DNA of 64,000 bases. Source: Methylumidiphilus sp963753955. Lineage in GTDB: Bacteria; Pseudomonadota; Gammaproteobacteria; Methylococcales; Methylococcaceae. The translations under genes and the position numbers were made by a program. The first letter of the stretch is position 1. Each line of letters begins with the position of its first letter. Below are positions 63,833-64,000 of the stretch, piece after piece. The notes beneath the pieces are model-generated. The model saw only the letters and a list, made by a program, of their open reading frames with translations. It was not told the DNA's origin and did not search any database. The stretch is from contig CAVWEM010000010.1 in the NCBI GenBank assembly GCA_963753955.1, positions 1-64,000 on the forward strand. Reading direction: 5' to 3'.

Positions 63833-64000
63833 ATGTTCAAGCCAGCATCCCACGCCCCCGACCAAACGCTGAGAAACTATGTCACCGCGATCTATGTTCT
63901 GCAAGCCGCCACCTTTGGCATCGGCATCACTTATTTTCTAGCGCCCTTGCTCATCTATTGGAAGCGCAAAGAGGCCCACGGCACTTGGCTGGAATCGCAT
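63833..64000 (+). CDS. Small membrane protein, DUF4870-like (partial)
   Basis: The frame opens at ATG 63833 (MFKPASHAPDQTLRNYVTAI), with a membrane helix (YVLQAATFGIGITYFLAPLL) and a WKRKEAHGTWLESH loop, then is cut by the window edge. CCGGAGCC lies upstream. The arrangement resembles small DUF4870 transmembrane proteins. Confidence 0.65.
   Translation, partial: MFKPASHAPDQTLRNYVTAIYVLQAATFGIGITYFLAPLLIYWKRKEAHGTWLESH

Overview
The window reads as a chromosomal segment of a GC-rich gammaproteobacterium. The evidence is gene order: yceD-rpmF-plsX-fabH-fabD-fabG-acpP-fabF-pabC-mltG-tmk-holB-pilZ-tatD, clpS-clpA opposite infA/aat/bpt, dnaX-ybaB-recR next to the SRP RNA gene, and lptD-surA-pdxA-rsmA divergent from amgK-murU. 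A PEP-CTERM protein and an orphan dihydroxyacetone kinase subunit would suit a methanotroph-like lineage (Methylococcales), but that is only an inference. No rRNA or tRNA gene was recognised by eye.

Layout. 1-2390: a chromosomal integron, with an integron integrase gene, a putative attI core, an attC site and a cassette encoding a PEP-CTERM surface protein. 2392-13494: one long minus-strand fatty-acid, cell-wall and replication operon. 13566-19069: maf, a lytic transglycosylase, an unknown cupin-like protein, pyrD, an antitoxin-like gene and an amino acid permease. 19386-22256: a TIR-STAND protein, probably an anti-phage or cell-suicide sensor. 22388-26716: an N-degron set (aat, bpt, clpS, clpA) plus infA. 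26875-31524: three same-strand accessory genes. These are a membrane-anchored P-loop ATPase, a STAND-like ATPase whose N-terminal half carries a 12-bp tandem repeat coding for a Gly-Val-Ala zipper, and a coiled-coil PD-(D/E)XK protein. This is my best candidate for an undescribed system. 31603-42489: corA, dhaK, a phosphatase, hflK-hflC, a secreted nuclease, a CNNM/CorC exporter, recR-ybaB-dnaX and the 4.5S RNA gene. 42634-46619: a toxin-antitoxin and repeat island with a truncated Doc toxin and an IS3-family element inside a small gene. 46759-64000: a DUF475 membrane protein, an RCC1-repeat secreted protein, mdh-copZ, lpxD, a MEKHLA protein, pgm, an L,D-transpeptidase with a Braun-type lipoprotein, rsmA-pdxA-surA-lptD, and amgK-murU.

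Reading caution. About seventeen genes, many of them essential in relatives (holB, tmk, fabF, pabC, mltG, rsmA, surA, lptD, and also clpA, pgm and mdh), are broken by single-base frameshifts, often at short homopolymers. In each case the continuation is present and recognisable in another frame. The simplest explanation is indel error in the assembled sequence, concentrated at 3.7-8.4 kb and 50-62 kb. I therefore annotate these as single genes spanning all pieces, not as pseudogenes. Dispersed palindromic repeats of at least four types fill most of the longer gaps.
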